Source of the DNA: Acanthosepion esculentum | Taxonomy: Eukaryota > Mollusca > Cephalopoda > Sepiida > Sepiidae | Assembly: GCA_964036315.1 (NCBI GenBank) | Contig: OZ038488.1 | Location: 68,078,342-68,142,341, forward strand | Length of the DNA stretch: 64,000 nucleotides | Direction: 5' to 3' | Shown here: positions 53,088 to 63,819 of the stretch, piece by piece | Layout: the number at the start of each line of letters is the position of its first letter | Numbering within the stretch: position 1 is the first letter of the stretch | Translations under genes and position numbers: made by a program | Notes under the pieces: model-generated | What the model was told of the DNA's origin: nothing | Database searches by the model: none | Seen by the model: the letters and a program-made list of their open reading frames with translations, nothing else

Positions 53088-53152
53088 GTAGGGGTGGAAA
53101 TTGGGGAGAGGAGAAAGATTCATCCTTTTCGAAGGTATCAGCTAGAATTTGA
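53088..53152 (-). mobile_element. SINE-A fragment
   Basis: Minus strand TACTGAGTTCAAATTCTAGC and ACCTTCGAAAAGGATGAATC resemble the B box and early body of SINE-A. Confidence 0.5.
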
Positions 53153-53438
53153 ACTCAGTAAAAATTTCTCAAGATAAAGGACCCGCTCGAGGACAGTTTA
53201 TTACCAAATCAGAAATAGGAGTTTTATTAGTTTGTGGATTTAATAGATTCTGTTTGTTTTATAGTTTGTGCTTATACACATGTGCCCGTTTTAATAGTTC
53301 CTCTTTATAAATGTTTATAAAGGTTGATTTATTTGTTTCTAGTGCATTGAAGTTTTACTGCCCAATCTGAACAATTTCCAATACCCCTGTTTACGAAGAG
53401 GCTAAGGAAACTCAGAAAGATTAATTTGTAATAATATT

Positions 53439-54785
53439 AGGTGTATTCGGAAATTAATATGCGATTTTAGAAACAACGTTTATTCCAGAATTGCTGTATT
53501 TAAACAGTATTTAAATCAGTTAAAACAGAAAACCTGAATATCTGTCTATATTTCTGAAATGAGGTATTGTGATTATTTACACTATTTATAATATTCGGAC
53601 TACGTCTTCGTTGTCATATTCACAACGTCCTCAAGGACACATGGCTCAGTGGATAAAAGCGTTGGTTGAATCCAATGACTTGATCCAAAGAGTTGTGAGT
53701 TCAGTACCTGGCTACAGTAGAGGTGAACAAAAACTTGAGGAGTTAAGTTGATTTAAAGGGAAATAACTGATACTGAGACACCCGGAAGAGGCACGACGCG
53801 TGGAACTAGAACAATCTACACCGGTGCACGAAATAAAGGGTTCAGTTCGAAATTCAAAGTGTTGTCAGTTCTATACCTGGCTACAGCAGAGGTGAATAAA
53901 AATTTGGTGAGTTGAGTTAAAGGGAAATAACTGATACTGAGACACCCGGAAGAGGCACGACACGTGGAAATAGAACAATCTACCCCGGTGGTCGAAATGA
54001 AGGGTTCAGTTCGAAATTCTAATCACCTGAAGAAGGCCGGTGCGTACAGCAACCGAAATGTCGTGAATATGGCAATGAAGATGAGGACAACAGTCCGAAT
54101 AATGTAAATAGTGTAAATAAAAACCCTGATCATTTATATATTTCTGCTATTGATTTGCGAGGTTAATTATGCCTTTACAATAAAACTGTAAAGGTTTGCA
54201 TTCCAAGACATCTTTGAATTTTGGTTCGGCATCTTCTTTGCAACCAAATGTATTTCGCCTTAGAAAACTGTCAAGATGTTTGAAAAAATGATAGACGAAT
54301 GATCAAGGGAATATTGGTCGTGACAAAGTATCATATCCAAAGTCAGTGAGCCGTTTTATCCTGACAACGAGCATTGTCATGAAGCAAAATTGGACTGTGT
54401 CGATTAATCAGTACCGGTAGAATTTTGTTTAACTGAATATGTATTCCATCTAGTTGTTGGCAGTAAACTTTGGCATTGATGTTCTGGTTAGATTCCAGAA
54501 AAATGTAATGGATAACGCCAATGTCGGACCACCAGACAATCATCATAATCTTCCGATTGTGTAATTTCGATTTTTAAAAGTACTCGGGTGTTTCATGATT
54601 AAGCTATTGCTTCGATCGTTCACGGTTGCCCTAAAGGATCAATTTCTCCTCATAAGCGACTGTTCGATAAAGAAATGGATCATTCGAATTTCGCAGATGC
54701 AGCTTCGAACACACTTCAAGACATCGAACTCTTTGACTTTCACTGAGTTCACGTGATAAAAATTATATAAAAAAATCGCTCACGT
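53439..54785 (-). mobile_element. Mariner transposon, split by SINE-B
   Basis: Minus strand: LSRELSESQRVRCLEVCSKL, HLRNSNDPFLYRTVAYEEKL, KSKLHNRKIMMIVWWSDIGV, IHYIFLESNQNINAKVYCQQ, LDGIHIQLNKILPVLINRHS, PILLHDNARCQDKTAH, then LTDFGYDTLSRPIFP and KDVLECKPLQFYCKGIINLA. All standard mariner blocks are there; the first acidic block is YEEK rather than the usual DEKW, and the third catalytic segment is lost in a stop. The outer end TTAGGTGTATTCGGAAATTA lies at 53439-53458. The SINE-B insertion at 53538-54119 falls near the end of the transposase. Confidence 0.88.
53538..54119 (+). mobile_element. SINE-B composite with inverted tail at 5' end, flanked by TSDs
   Basis: TSDs AAAACCTGA (53529-53537) and AAAACCCTGA (54120-54129) lie in mariner sequence. 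The insert starts ATATCTGTCTATATTTCTGA and continues through about 93 bases of inverted tail. It then has a tRNA-like head ACATGGCTCAGTGGATAAAA with B box GTGAGTTCAGTACCTGG, a body present twice in tandem (from about 53700 and 53868), the hairpin tail, and ends AATAGTGTAAATA. It is the most complete SINE-B head in the window. Confidence 0.9.
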
Positions 54786-54789
54786 CATT

Positions 54790-55180
54790 TTCTGAGTAAT
54801 CTTGAAAATTTAAGCAAATATTCTCCGTAATCTAATGTTTTATTGAATTTTTGAAATGTTGATTTTAAATTTACTATAATTATAAAAGCAACTAAATAAT
54901 GTCATAGTTTTATTGCAGTATTTATTTTACGATTCAGAGCAGATTTTCGGTAAATTGTGTTTCTATTTAACAAAAACAAATTGTTGATTTAAATTCTCCA
55001 AGGAGTCTTGCTTTTAACTAATATAAATATGAAAAGCCTGAAATTCCAATTTCTCGAAATTTCATAAAATTAAGTAAGTGGGAGTAACAAATATAAAAAA
55101 AAATATTTTTACCAAGATTTTCTAAATAAAAATTAAATAAGTGGGAGTAACAGATATAAATAAAAATATACGGGGTGTAA
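54790..55180. other. Unassigned AT-rich stretch
   Basis: It probably includes the remaining 5' end of the mariner. Nothing definite. Confidence 0.35.
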
Positions 55181-55185
55181 CAAAA

Positions 55186-55990
55186 ATGTCCAAATCATGT
55201 AACAGCAAAATTATTCATTTGTTAGGTTAAACTTTGAACCGTTGTATCTTAGAAATGATTAAAGATATCTTACTGGAATTCTCCGAGGTTTTTATAACAC
55301 TATCGCACTTTACTTTGAGCAATAAGAATGTATAATTACTCTCCAAGCTTAACAGATGAATCGTGATGAAAGCGATCATGAACAAAAATTACATGTTCAT
55401 TATTAATTGATCATAGCTAAGGATCGGAAGCTCATGAAGGCTTGAAATTAAGTTCCAGTACATATATATATATGTGTGTGTGTGTGTAATTCCAGGATAT
55501 TTTCCAACTTATTCAAGATAATCTTCGCACTTTCTAACCTTCGAACTTTCTGTCCTGGAGTAACAAGTAGTCTCATACGTTTCATCGGACTGTCATAGGT
55601 GAAATTCCTTTCTTACGAGCCAAACGCCTTATTGATTGAGTTGGATCTTTTCTAATTGATCTCTTTAGTTCTAAGTTGAAATGATGATCCCTCTTCCTGT
55701 TGTGACCTCCTGATCCAGTTTTCCTCTCTACTGTTCCCTTGTTTTTAAACTTATTCACCGTTCTCTTGATGTTCCTTGAAAGGACTTTGAAGATGGAAGC
55801 CAGAGTATGAATATTGGTACCACTACTGATGGCCTGAATGATATTTCTTCTCACCATTGCTCATTTGAGAAGACAGTATGTCTGACACAAAACGATTTTA
55901 ACTTACTCTCTTTCTAGCTCAATAACTCAGAGGCTTTTTTCAGTGATTTTTATGACAAATGGTATCAAGATGGCTAACGTCTTATCTGAA
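55186..55990 (-). mobile_element. Tc1-like transposon relic with HTH region
   Basis: Minus strand from 55857: MVRRNIIQAISSGTNIHTLA, SIFKVLSRNIKRTVNKFKNK, GTVERKTGSGGHNRKRD, LKRSIRKDPTQSIRRLARKK, GISPMTVR, then after a shift RLLVTPGQKVRRLESAKIIL. This is the paired-type DNA-binding N-terminus of a Tc1/IS630-like transposase with its GSGR-like linker. The catalytic domain is missing. A terminus-like GGGTGTAACAAAAATGTCCA is at 55171-55190. Confidence 0.8.
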
Positions 55991-56069
55991 AACCTGGAAA
56001 AAAAGAAACTCAGTTAGAAGCTTAAAAGCTGAGACCTAGCAGATTAATAACTTTTTATATGTTTTTAAA

Positions 56070-56132
56070 TTTTGCCATATTCACGACATTTCGGCTGTTG
56101 TACGCTCTGGCCTTCTTCAGGTGATAGATTGT
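56070..56132 (-). mobile_element. SINE-B hairpin-tail fragment
   Basis: Minus strand TATCACCTGAAGAAGGCCAG, ACAACAGCCGAAATGTCGTG and AATATGG. Confidence 0.75.
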
Positions 56133-56134
56133 TG

Positions 56135-56540
56135 TAGCTCCACTATGATTTTTATCATTTTCCATAAATTATTGCTATCCACTCTATGGGGATTATATAT
56201 CTTATTAAGGAGGTTTTTAATCACACAAGCTTAGCCCACATCCTGCTGTCAATTTTTTTCATAAGTTCTACCTTAATTGTTATGGACCAAATGCACAAAA
56301 CAACAAGTAGAAATGGCTTACCAGGGTTCGAAAGTGTTCAAAAGCAGCTGACGCAGCAACTAGCTCCACCATAAAATAATGAGTGGTTCGTTCGGAAACC
56401 CGGGATATCTGCTGTTGCTCTCGTGGAAATTGATGCCGAATGGGTAATGGTCAACATTTATTGAATTAATCTTTTGTAAATAAGTTAGCTTCAGAGTTTA
56501 TCTTTCCAGTTCACAAAAAAAAATAAGCCTACTCTATCCT
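56135..56540. other. Unassigned stretch
   Basis: No gene or repeat recognised. Confidence 0.4.
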
Positions 56541-56544
56541 CCTT

Positions 56545-56836
56545 TTGTTGTGTAATTGATATTGGCTCGGAATTGAAATATCGGAGAGCCGAGTTCGAAT
56601 TCCAGCCGAGTTCGTTACAATCATTTACACGTAAATACCTTTGGGAAATGTATAAATCCATCTCCTCGCCTTCGGGCAGGACAAACTGGTTCTATAGCCT
56701 TGGTTGGCAACCAGTCTACCGCAGAAAAAATAGCAACATACTACGGGAAAAAACAAACTTCTGCCCAGTCACTCATGGATCGAAAGAGACATAATCACCC
56801 AATCGTGTATCACGTATGGCACTTAACTGACTACCA
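56545..56836 (+). mobile_element. SINE-A copy, full length but diverged
   Basis: Head GTGTAATTGATATTGGCTCG and GAGAGCCGAGTTCGAATTCC, then CAGCCGAGTTCGTTACAATC, ACACGTAAATACCTTTGGGA, TTGGCAACCAGTCTACCGCA, and the end GTGTATCACGTATGGCACTT. The 3' hairpin is changed (CTCATGGATCGAAAGAGACA). Confidence 0.88.
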
Positions 56837-56941
56837 TTTTATGCTCCCGCTTTTAAGAGAGCTTGGGTTTCTTTATGCAGCCGCAGCATTTGATAAATAT
56901 GTTACAAATAACTTTTGGAGCTGCGAGGTAATCTTTACGTA

Positions 56942-57918
56942 ATTAAGAGGGATATTAGAATAATTAAGGACCTATACTAGCAGCAAACGGCCTGCATACA
57001 TATAGAAAATGAATTCAGTGACATTGCGAAAATAGAAAGGGGCGTAAGACAAAGATATGTCTTCTTACCAAACTTATTTAACCTATACAATGAGGCAATT
57101 CTGAGAGAATCAGTTCTATCTGGATTCATTATTAGCGGTCACAATCTTAACAACATAACATATGCAGATGGCACAGTGTTGATAGCAGACACGGAAAGAA
57201 CTCCTACTGTACGTAATGAAGGAAAGCGAAAAGAAAGGACCCAACCTCAATTGTAAGACAGAATGAATGGTTATTAGTAAAAGAAACAGTCGAACATGAA
57301 AATTACAATTTGGAGATACCAAAATAAAGCAAGCACAACAATTTAAATATCTGGAAAGTGTTTTAACAGAGGACGGAAAGTGGGGCAATGAAATCAAAAT
57401 TCTCACATAGCGAAAGATAACTTCCAAAATCTAAGCAAAGTATTAAGAAACAGGAAAATTATGTTAGAAACAAAGAAAAAAAGTAGTAAACTGTTACGTC
57501 ATATTAGTCCTCCTACGTGACAGTGAATGCTGGGCAATCTCCTCTCAGATAAAGAAGAGACTTGAAGCAACAGAAATGGAGTTCTACAGGAGGATGCTGA
57601 GAATAACATGGACCGAGTATGTGTGCAACGACGATGTTTTAGAGAAAATGAAAAAAGAGAACACTTATAATTCACATCACGAAGAGACAGCTGAAATTTC
57701 TATGGCATAAAATGAAGAAAGCGGGCTTCGAAAATTTGATACTTACAAGGCTGATTGAGGGTTAGACAGAAAAACAACGCATAACCTACCTAAAAAGCTT
57801 TAGTAAGTGGATGGCAGAACTGAGAGGTAGCAAAAAGACAAAATTTATTAAGAGCTACAACAGGAAAGTATGGAGAGCGGTGATCGTCAACGTCCCGAAG
57901 ATACACGGCGCATAGAAG
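56942..57918 (+). mobile_element. LINE-R copy, RT core to 3' end, decayed
   Basis: In order: a FAKIERGVRQRYVFLPNLFN block, LYNEAILRESVLSGFIISGH, NLNNITYADGTVLIADTERT, GDTKIKQAQQFKYLESVLTE, DGKWGNEIKI, QNLSKVLRNRKIMLETKKK, SECWAISSQIKKRLEATEME, FYRRMLRITWTEYVCNDDVL, MKKAGFENLILTRLIEG, LRATTGKYGERx and the 3' end GATACACGGCGCATAGAAG. The YADD active site is YADG. Many frameshifts. Confidence 0.88.
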
Positions 57919-57924
57919 AAAAAG

Positions 57925-58560
57925 AAGCCTATCTTTGCTCATCTAGCACACACGCACTCTAGCAATGATCAGTAGGACGATTGAGCTACACCATGATCAA
58001 GCAATCTACGGGGGTCATGCTCCGAAAGTAATCCCTCCTATTGATTTTCCTGCTATAATTTCCTCCACGTAAAGTAAAATATGTTCAGAGTATACGATAA
58101 CGCTGTTGAATAGAGCAAGTTTTCACCAGCAAAATACTAGTTTCCCACATAATCATCACTGTTATTTATGCAGTCTCATAACACTGTTCATTTAGTGAGT
58201 TGAGAGTTGTGTATGGTTGCCCGGCACGTGCCTTTGTCGCTGCGGCATTACCCACCGCCTAATTGTGCTCAAACCCACTGTTTCGTCTTCATAAAAATTT
58301 AGTACTTTTCAATAAATGTCAGTAGGTGCGATTTGTTTACATAGAGAAATTCAATGCACCACCTCTGTTTTCCACGCACTCACATGTCAGTCGCTATTTT
58401 GCCAGACTTCCGCTTCGCTACTATCTGTAACAAGGCAAAAATGTAGATTATTGACAGAAATAATCTTCTATTGCCATACCATCAACGTTTACCTTCGATA
58501 TCGTGGACCAATATATTTAAATAGAAAGCATTGATTCCCCGGTGATCTTCGTCTTCCTTA
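57925..58560. other. Unassigned stretch
   Basis: 57945-58005 has a minus-strand ATGGTGTAGCTCAATCGTCC that could be an A-box-like relic. Otherwise nothing. Confidence 0.35.
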
Positions 58561-58570
58561 CCGTGTATAC

Positions 58571-58632
58571 GCGTGTGTGTCTGTGTGTGTGTGTATGAAA
58601 AGAAAGAAAGAAAGAAAGAAAGAAAGAAAAGC
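58571..58632 (+). repeat. (TG)n and (GAAA)n tracts
   Basis: A short TG run followed by about seven GAAA units. Confidence 0.95.
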
Positions 58633-58687
58633 TAGTGAGATGGAGGAAGAGAAAAAAAGGTAAGTTTCTGCAAGAGATTAAACTAAC

Positions 58688-58755
58688 CGATGTCGTTGAG
58701 TAAGTTATTCAAAGTATCTTTGTGTCCTGTTGCGGCTGCCAAAGCCGACAGTTCT
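58688..58755 (-). other. Possible 68-bp internal exon, ankyrin-repeat-like
   Basis: On the minus strand TTCTGCTTAG precedes, and GTTAGT follows, a 68-base segment. In the one open frame it reads ELSALAAATGHKDTLNNLLN then DIG. The core LAAATGHKDTLxxLL fits the ankyrin consensus (PLHLAAxxGHxxxVxxLLxxG) at most positions. Base composition is more balanced than the flanks. It could be an exon of a minus-strand host gene whose introns fill the window, or a chance match. No neighbouring exon was found. Confidence 0.4.
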
Positions 58756-58759
58756 CTAA

Positions 58760-59385
58760 GCAGAATTTATCAAATGATAACTGATTGCTTGCGGGCAGCT
58801 GTCCAATTTTGCCACTTGAACACTGCCAGTTTACACGGCTCATCCTGAAAAGGGGGCGGGGGTCACAAAGTCAGAAAAAATGAAATATCCGTCAAATAAT
58901 TTCGTTAACCGACAAACCGAAATTCTACTGGGCATCTCGACATGGGGTTACTGCTAGGTATGTGTATCTGTAGATTACAGTAAGTTCGATCTTCGCGAAA
59001 TGACTCACACATGTGGCTTCCTGTCAAGTTAAATGTATTAAATGCACTTAATAACTCTTAAGGGTCAACCATTCACTGAGATGCAAATAAAAAATATAAA
59101 AAATTATTATGATTTTGACCACAGCCTGATTTTAGAAATATTTACTGGCCACGTATTATATTCCCAACCCCCTCTTGTAGGGAGATCTGCTACGTGGCAG
59201 AAGAAATCAAGGCCGACCAAAGAAGCGATACAAAATTAAATGGTGCCAGATCAGATGAAAATACGTAGAGGAGCGTGGCACCGATCAATCGCTTTGATCA
59301 CCAAGCCTCTGCAAATTTCGAAAAAGCCTAGTATAAAACTTATCATTTGCTAAGTCTGCTGTTAAGCAAAGTCGGTTCAATATGT
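58760..59385. other. Unassigned stretch
   Basis: No feature recognised. Confidence 0.35.
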
Positions 59386-59394
59386 AAAGCGAGA

Positions 59395-59925
59395 AAAAAA
59401 ATTTTGAACCAAATCTATTTTGTATATCTATAAGTCTAAAGTTCATCCATGCATCAAATATTTCTGCTACATCTGGTCTGGTGATTCTGCTATATATCTA
59501 GAAATTCTTGACAAAAATCCAAAGAAGAGTCTGCAATGTTATCGGTCCTAACCTGGCCTCTCAGTTTTCCTGTCCCCGTTTTGTAGCTTCCCAGTTCCAT
59601 TTCTATAAATATTTTCACGTTAACTGCTCTGAAGAGCTTTTTATTACCTCTATTTCACGAATTTAAGCGCAGTAATAGAATGGCAGCTAGGTCTTATAAT
59701 TTCACTTCTGAAATTGCTAGTTTTAACCGTAATTTCTATGCTAATAGTTTCTTCTTGCTTGTGAAATCTCTTCCAGCTTCCTGCTTTCTTGTCACTTACA
59801 ATTTTCAAAAATCTAAATCACATCATTCTTTACGTAAGGCTAACTCACAGTGCAATTCACGCCCAGAACTGAAGGCCTATCTCAAATCTCGTCGTTCCAC
59901 TGACAGCGAAGACTTTTGGTTTGGG
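59395..59925 (+). mobile_element. LINE-C fragment, RT C-terminal third
   Basis: + strand: SPKFIHASNISATSGLVILL (YKSxxRPxxEYxxxxW block), FLTKIQRRVCNVIGPNLASQ, FSCPRFVASQFHFYKYFHVN, CSEELFITSISRI, a shift, then MAARSYNFTSEIASFNRNFY, ANSFFLLVKSLPASCFLVTY and NFQKSKSHHSL. These correspond to IQRRVxRLIG, LSHRRxVASLxLFYxYYHGxCSEEL and the SFFPRTxxLWNSLP block (here SFFLLVKSLP). It continues open to 60097 without recognised similarity. Confidence 0.8.
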
Positions 59926-60099
59926 TTTACGGTAGTTCGCTGCTGTTGGCTTAAGAAATTTTTGCTTCTTACGTTTGGAAGGACTTTAGCTTTGGTAACT
60001 AAAGTAAGTATCAACTTTATTTTATTTCCTTTGGATTTGTTATATTTCGTTTTCATTGTAAAAATAAAACAATTTTTTTTGTTGTGCGAAATTCGCTAA

Positions 60100-60450
60100 A
60101 TATGTAATTTAGAAATCTTGGATTTGTTACTTGGAAGTTTATTTAACATTTTTCGGTTAAAGTTAATTTACTAAAATATACCAATGATCAGCTTCAGTTA
60201 ACTTTGCGTAAACTGTATTAATGTTTCTTAAAAATGAAAAAAACTATGTTGAACCTTGCGTCTTATACCGAAATGTAACATTTTAGTTTAACTTGATTTA
60301 AAGAAATAATTCATTAATTCTATTTTTCTAGTCTTTCTTAGTACAAATGTTACAAAGTCTTTTCCAAAAAAGTTAATTTTAATAATATTTTATTATGTTC
60401 AATTTTTAAACTTCCAAATATTTTTTCTTTGATTCTGTTTTTAAAACACT
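60100..60450. other. Very AT-rich unassigned stretch
   Basis: No feature recognised. Confidence 0.4.
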
Positions 60451-60754
60451 ACGAAATTTGTATAAAAATGCTATTATTTGTTAAATTTAATTTAATATTT
60501 TTTCTATAATATTGTTATTTATAAAAACAACTATATTGATGACAAACTTTAATTTTTTTATGAATAATTTATCTTTTTCTTTCTTAAATGAATTTTAAAA
60601 AAAGTATGTTGAATTTTAGTTTACCTTTAAGACACAAAATAAGAGCAAACGTGACTAAATTAATGAAAAATTATTTATTAAGAATTCTGTTCTATCAAGT
60701 TAATGTCATAATTAAAGTTAAATTTAATCTTATATTTTTAGATATAATAAACGA

Positions 60755-61235
60755 TATCTGTCTATATTTCTGAGATGTGATATTGTAATTATTTACACTA
60801 TTTACATTGTTCAGACTGTTGTCCTCATCTTTGTTGCCATATTCACGACGTTTCGGCCGTTGTACGCTTTGGCCTTCTTCAGGTGATTGGAATTTCGAAC
60901 TGAACCCTTTCTTTCGTCCACCGGGGTAGATTGTTCTCAAGCATATATTGCCTATTAAAAGCGTTGGTTGGATCCAGTGACTTAACCCAAAGAGTTGCTA
61001 CCGCAGAGGTGAACAAAAACTTGGAGAGTTGAATGAAAGGGAGATAAGTCAGACATCCAGAAGAGTCATGGCACGTGGAACGAGAACAATCTAACCGCCC
61101 CACCCCGGTGGATGAAATAAAGGGTTCAGTTCGAAATTCCAATCACCTGAAGAAGGCCGGAGCGTACAAGGGCCGAAACGCCGTGAATATAGCAACAAAG
61201 ATGAGGACAACTGTCCGAACAATGTAAATTATTAT
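60755..61235 (+). mobile_element. SINE-B composite in left arm, with long inverted tail
   Basis: It begins ATATCTGTCTATATTTCTGA and runs through about 190 bases of inverted tail and body, to TAGATTGTTCTCAAG. It then reads in the sense direction from AAAAGCGTTGGTTGGATCCA through GGCACGTGGAACGAGAACAA to the hairpin CACCTGAAGAAGGCCGGAGC and CCGAACAATGTAAATTATTA. Confidence 0.85.
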
Positions 61236-61331
61236 AAGACGACGTGGGCAAATCGTTAATCCTGCTACTAAATCCCGCACTTTTAAGCGCCAATTTTTTC
61301 TACTACTACTTTTCTAAAATCATAAAATGTA

Positions 61332-61519
61332 TAGTGTAACCCGGATATAAGAGACCCGGATATAAGAGAAACCCGGATATAGGAGAGATTTTCTCTGGTC
61401 CCAAATTAGAGCCTGTGTTAATGTATATAAATTAGACCAAACCCGTATATAAGATAAACCCGGATATAAGATACTTATTCTCCGGTCCCCGACAACTCTC
61501 TTATATCCGGGTTACACTG
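61332..61519. mobile_element. 188-bp MITE with TA duplication, pogo/Tigger-like ends
   Basis: Left end TAGTGTAACCCGGATATAAG and right end CTTATATCCGGGTTACACTG are inverted repeats, each next to TA (61330-61331 and 61520-61521). Internally GAAACCCGGATATA and its variants repeat four times. The CAGTGTAACC-type end is in keeping with pogo/Tigger-family MITEs. Confidence 0.88.
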
Positions 61520-61960
61520 TATATATTTATGATAAAATATGTCAGCCTAACAACAGTTATTTTATTTCTAAACGATAAAATAAAACATATTACTTTCATG
61601 TTTTTATTCCGCACTTCATAAATCCGAAATGTTTTTTTTGTTTCATTAAAATTGTTTTAACTTGGATAATCAATTCAAAAATTAAAATATATGTAATTAT
61701 TTGTTAACAGGATGGTAAATGATTTCACTAAATTATTATTCAAATAAAATATTATTGTAATAAAAATTTATAACTTCTTATTTGTTGTTAAAGAATCGCT
61801 TATTTTATTTTCCCTATATCTCTAACAAGTGCTTACTTCAAAACCGACTGGAACACATAGTAAACAGCCGATGGTTGTCAATAACAGACAAATAACTACT
61901 AATAAAAAAAAAACAATTTTTTTTATTAATAAAGCAGTTCGTTTATAAGTCATTGTGCTC
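61520..61960. other. AT-rich spacer of the inverted duplication
   Basis: No feature recognised; it forms the central loop with the MITE. Confidence 0.4.
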
Positions 61961-61964
61961 AATG

Positions 61965-62355
61965 GTCTTCTTCAGGGGATTGAAATTTCGAACTGAACCC
62001 TTTATTTCATCCACCGTGGTTAGACTGTTCTCGTTCCACGTGCCATGCCACTTCCAGATTTCTCACTTATCTCCCTTTGATTCAATTCTTCAAGTTTTTG
62101 TTCACCTCTGCTGTAGCAACTCTTTTGGTCAAGTCACTGGATCCAACCGACGCTTTTAACAGGCAATATATCCTTGAGAACAATCTACCCCGGTGGACGA
62201 AAGAAAGGATTCAGTTCGAAATTCTAATCACCTGAAGATGGCCAAAGCGTACAACGGCTGAAACGTCGTGAATATGACAACAAAGATGAGGACAACAGTC
62301 CGAATAATGTCAATAGTGTAAATAATTACAATACTAGATCTCAGAAATATAGACA
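61965..62355 (+). mobile_element. SINE-B composite in right arm
   Basis: It opens with inverted SINE-B (GGTCTTCTTCAGGGGATTGA, CGTTCCACGTGCCATGCC, ACTGGATCCAACCGACGC). It then turns to sense orientation (GGATTCAGTTCGAAATTCTA, CCTGAAGATGGCCAAAGCGT, GGCTGAAACGTCGTGAATAT) and reaches the full end TCTCAGAAATATAGACAGAT. Confidence 0.85.
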
Positions 62356-62784
62356 GATATTGTTTATATCTAAAAATATAAGATTAAATTTAACTTTAAT
62401 TATGACATTAACTTGATAGAACAGAATTCTTAATAAATAATTTTTCATTAATTTAGTCACGTTTGCTCTTATTTTGTGTCTTAACGGTAAACTAAAATTC
62501 AACATACTTTTTTAATACATTTAAGAAAGAAAAAATAAATTATTCATAAAAAAATTAAAGTTTGTCATCAATATAGTTGTTTATATAAATAACAATATTA
62601 TAGAAAAAATATTAAATTAAATTTATTAAACAAATAATAGCATTTTTAAACAAGTCGACCAAATCATAAGCAACTCCACTCCTGACGCCAATGGGATTCA
62701 AGCAATTAAACAAAAAAGGATTTCCAAACCAACTTTTGGATTAAAGTAAATATAAACAATTTTTTTTTGCTATCCTCTGCCAGC

Positions 62785-62960
62785 CGCAATGATGGAGAAT
62801 GCATTACCTCGCATTATTGCCAGTGAGACATGCTGCAAAGGACAAGCCGTTTCGCGAGGCTTGTCCCTTAATCGAGATGCCATCCCGCTAACCCTCCGAA
62901 GGAACGCCATCGAACGAGGGCCAATAACTCCAGAAGTGTCCACTCCCACAGGAGTAAAAA
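62785..62960 (+). other. GC-richer unidentified segment with a hairpin
   Basis: It is about half GC in a very AT-rich setting. GACAAGCC-GTTTCGCGA-GGCTTGTC (62841-62866 region) forms an 8-bp stem. It is open in frame from ATG 62789 (MMENALPRIIASETCCKGQA, LTLRRNAIERGPITPEVS), but no family is recognised. It could be a retroelement tail or an exon. Confidence 0.3.
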
Positions 62961-63044
62961 AAAAAAAAAATCTATCAGCAAGAGAAGAATATTTAACTAT
63001 TTCTTTTTTTTATCTCCGCGTCCTGGGCGACAGACCCTGTTCAA

Positions 63045-63815
63045 TTATATAATAAAATATATAAATAAATATAAAAATATAAATATAAAATAAATATAAA
63101 ATATGAATATAAAATATAAAATATAAATATAAAAAATAAATATAAAATATAAATATAAAATATAAAAAATAAATATAAAATATAAATATAAAATATAAAA
63201 AATAAATATAAAATATAAATATAAAAAATAAATATAAAATATAAATATAAAATATAAAAAATAAATATAAAATATAAATATAAAATATAAAAAATAAATA
63301 TAAAATATAAAATATAAAAAATAAATATGAAATATAAATATAAAATATAAAAAGTAAATATAAAATATAAATATAAAATATAAAAAATAGATATAAAATA
63401 TAAATATAAAATATAAAAAATAAATATAAAATATAAATATAAAATATAAAAAATAAATATAAAATATAAATATAAAATATAAAAAATAAATATAAAATAT
63501 AAAATATAAAAAATAAATATGAAATATAAATATAAAATATAAAAAGTAAATATAAAATATAAATATAAAATATAAAAAATAGATATAAAATATAAAAAAT
63601 AAATATAAAATATAAAATATAAAATATAAAAAATAAATATAAAATGTAAATATAAAATATAAAATGTAAATATAAAATATAAAAAATAAATATAAAATAT
63701 AAAAAATAATTATAAAATATAAATATAAAATATAAAATATAAAAAATAAATATAAAATATAAATATAAAATATAAAAAATAAATATAAAATATAAATATA
63801 AAAAATATAATAAAA
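63045..63815 (+). repeat. 33-bp AT-only minisatellite with a higher-order period
   Basis: A unit of AAAAAATAAATATAAAATAT and AAATATAAAATAT (33 bases; for example starts at 63131 and 63164) repeats about 23 times. A variant block with ATAAATATGAAATAT, AAAAAGTAAAT and AAAAAATAGATAT occurs at about 63321-63392 and again about 192 bases later at 63513-63584, so a roughly 192-bp higher-order unit was duplicated. Confidence 0.93.
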
Positions 63816-63819
63816 TGAT

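Larger units (their letters stand above)
60455..62655. repeat. Long inverted duplication, arms about 0.7 kb, spacer about 0.8 kb
   Basis: Arm 60455-61160 is the reverse complement of 61965-62655 with an estimated few to ten percent difference. The outer 300 bases of each arm are AT-rich sequence with no repeat relatives seen (AAATGCTATTATTTGTTAAA, GAGCAAACGTGACTAAATTA). The inner 400 bases are SINE-B in opposing orientations. Since unique flank is included, this is a duplicated and inverted segment, not just two SINEs. Confidence 0.93.

Noticed and set aside
57945..58010. tRNA or SINE head on the minus strand (TGTAGCTCAATCGTC)
   Set aside because: No B box at the expected distance and no second copy in the window.
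59680..60099. 139-residue open frame as a host gene
   Set aside because: Its first 50 residues align with the LINE-C RT terminal block, and the rest is low-complexity and hydrophobic without similarity.
62789..63052. 87-residue open frame MMENALPRIIAS...
   Set aside because: Only the first half is in GC-richer DNA; the rest reads through poly-A and AT sequence. Kept only as an unidentified segment.
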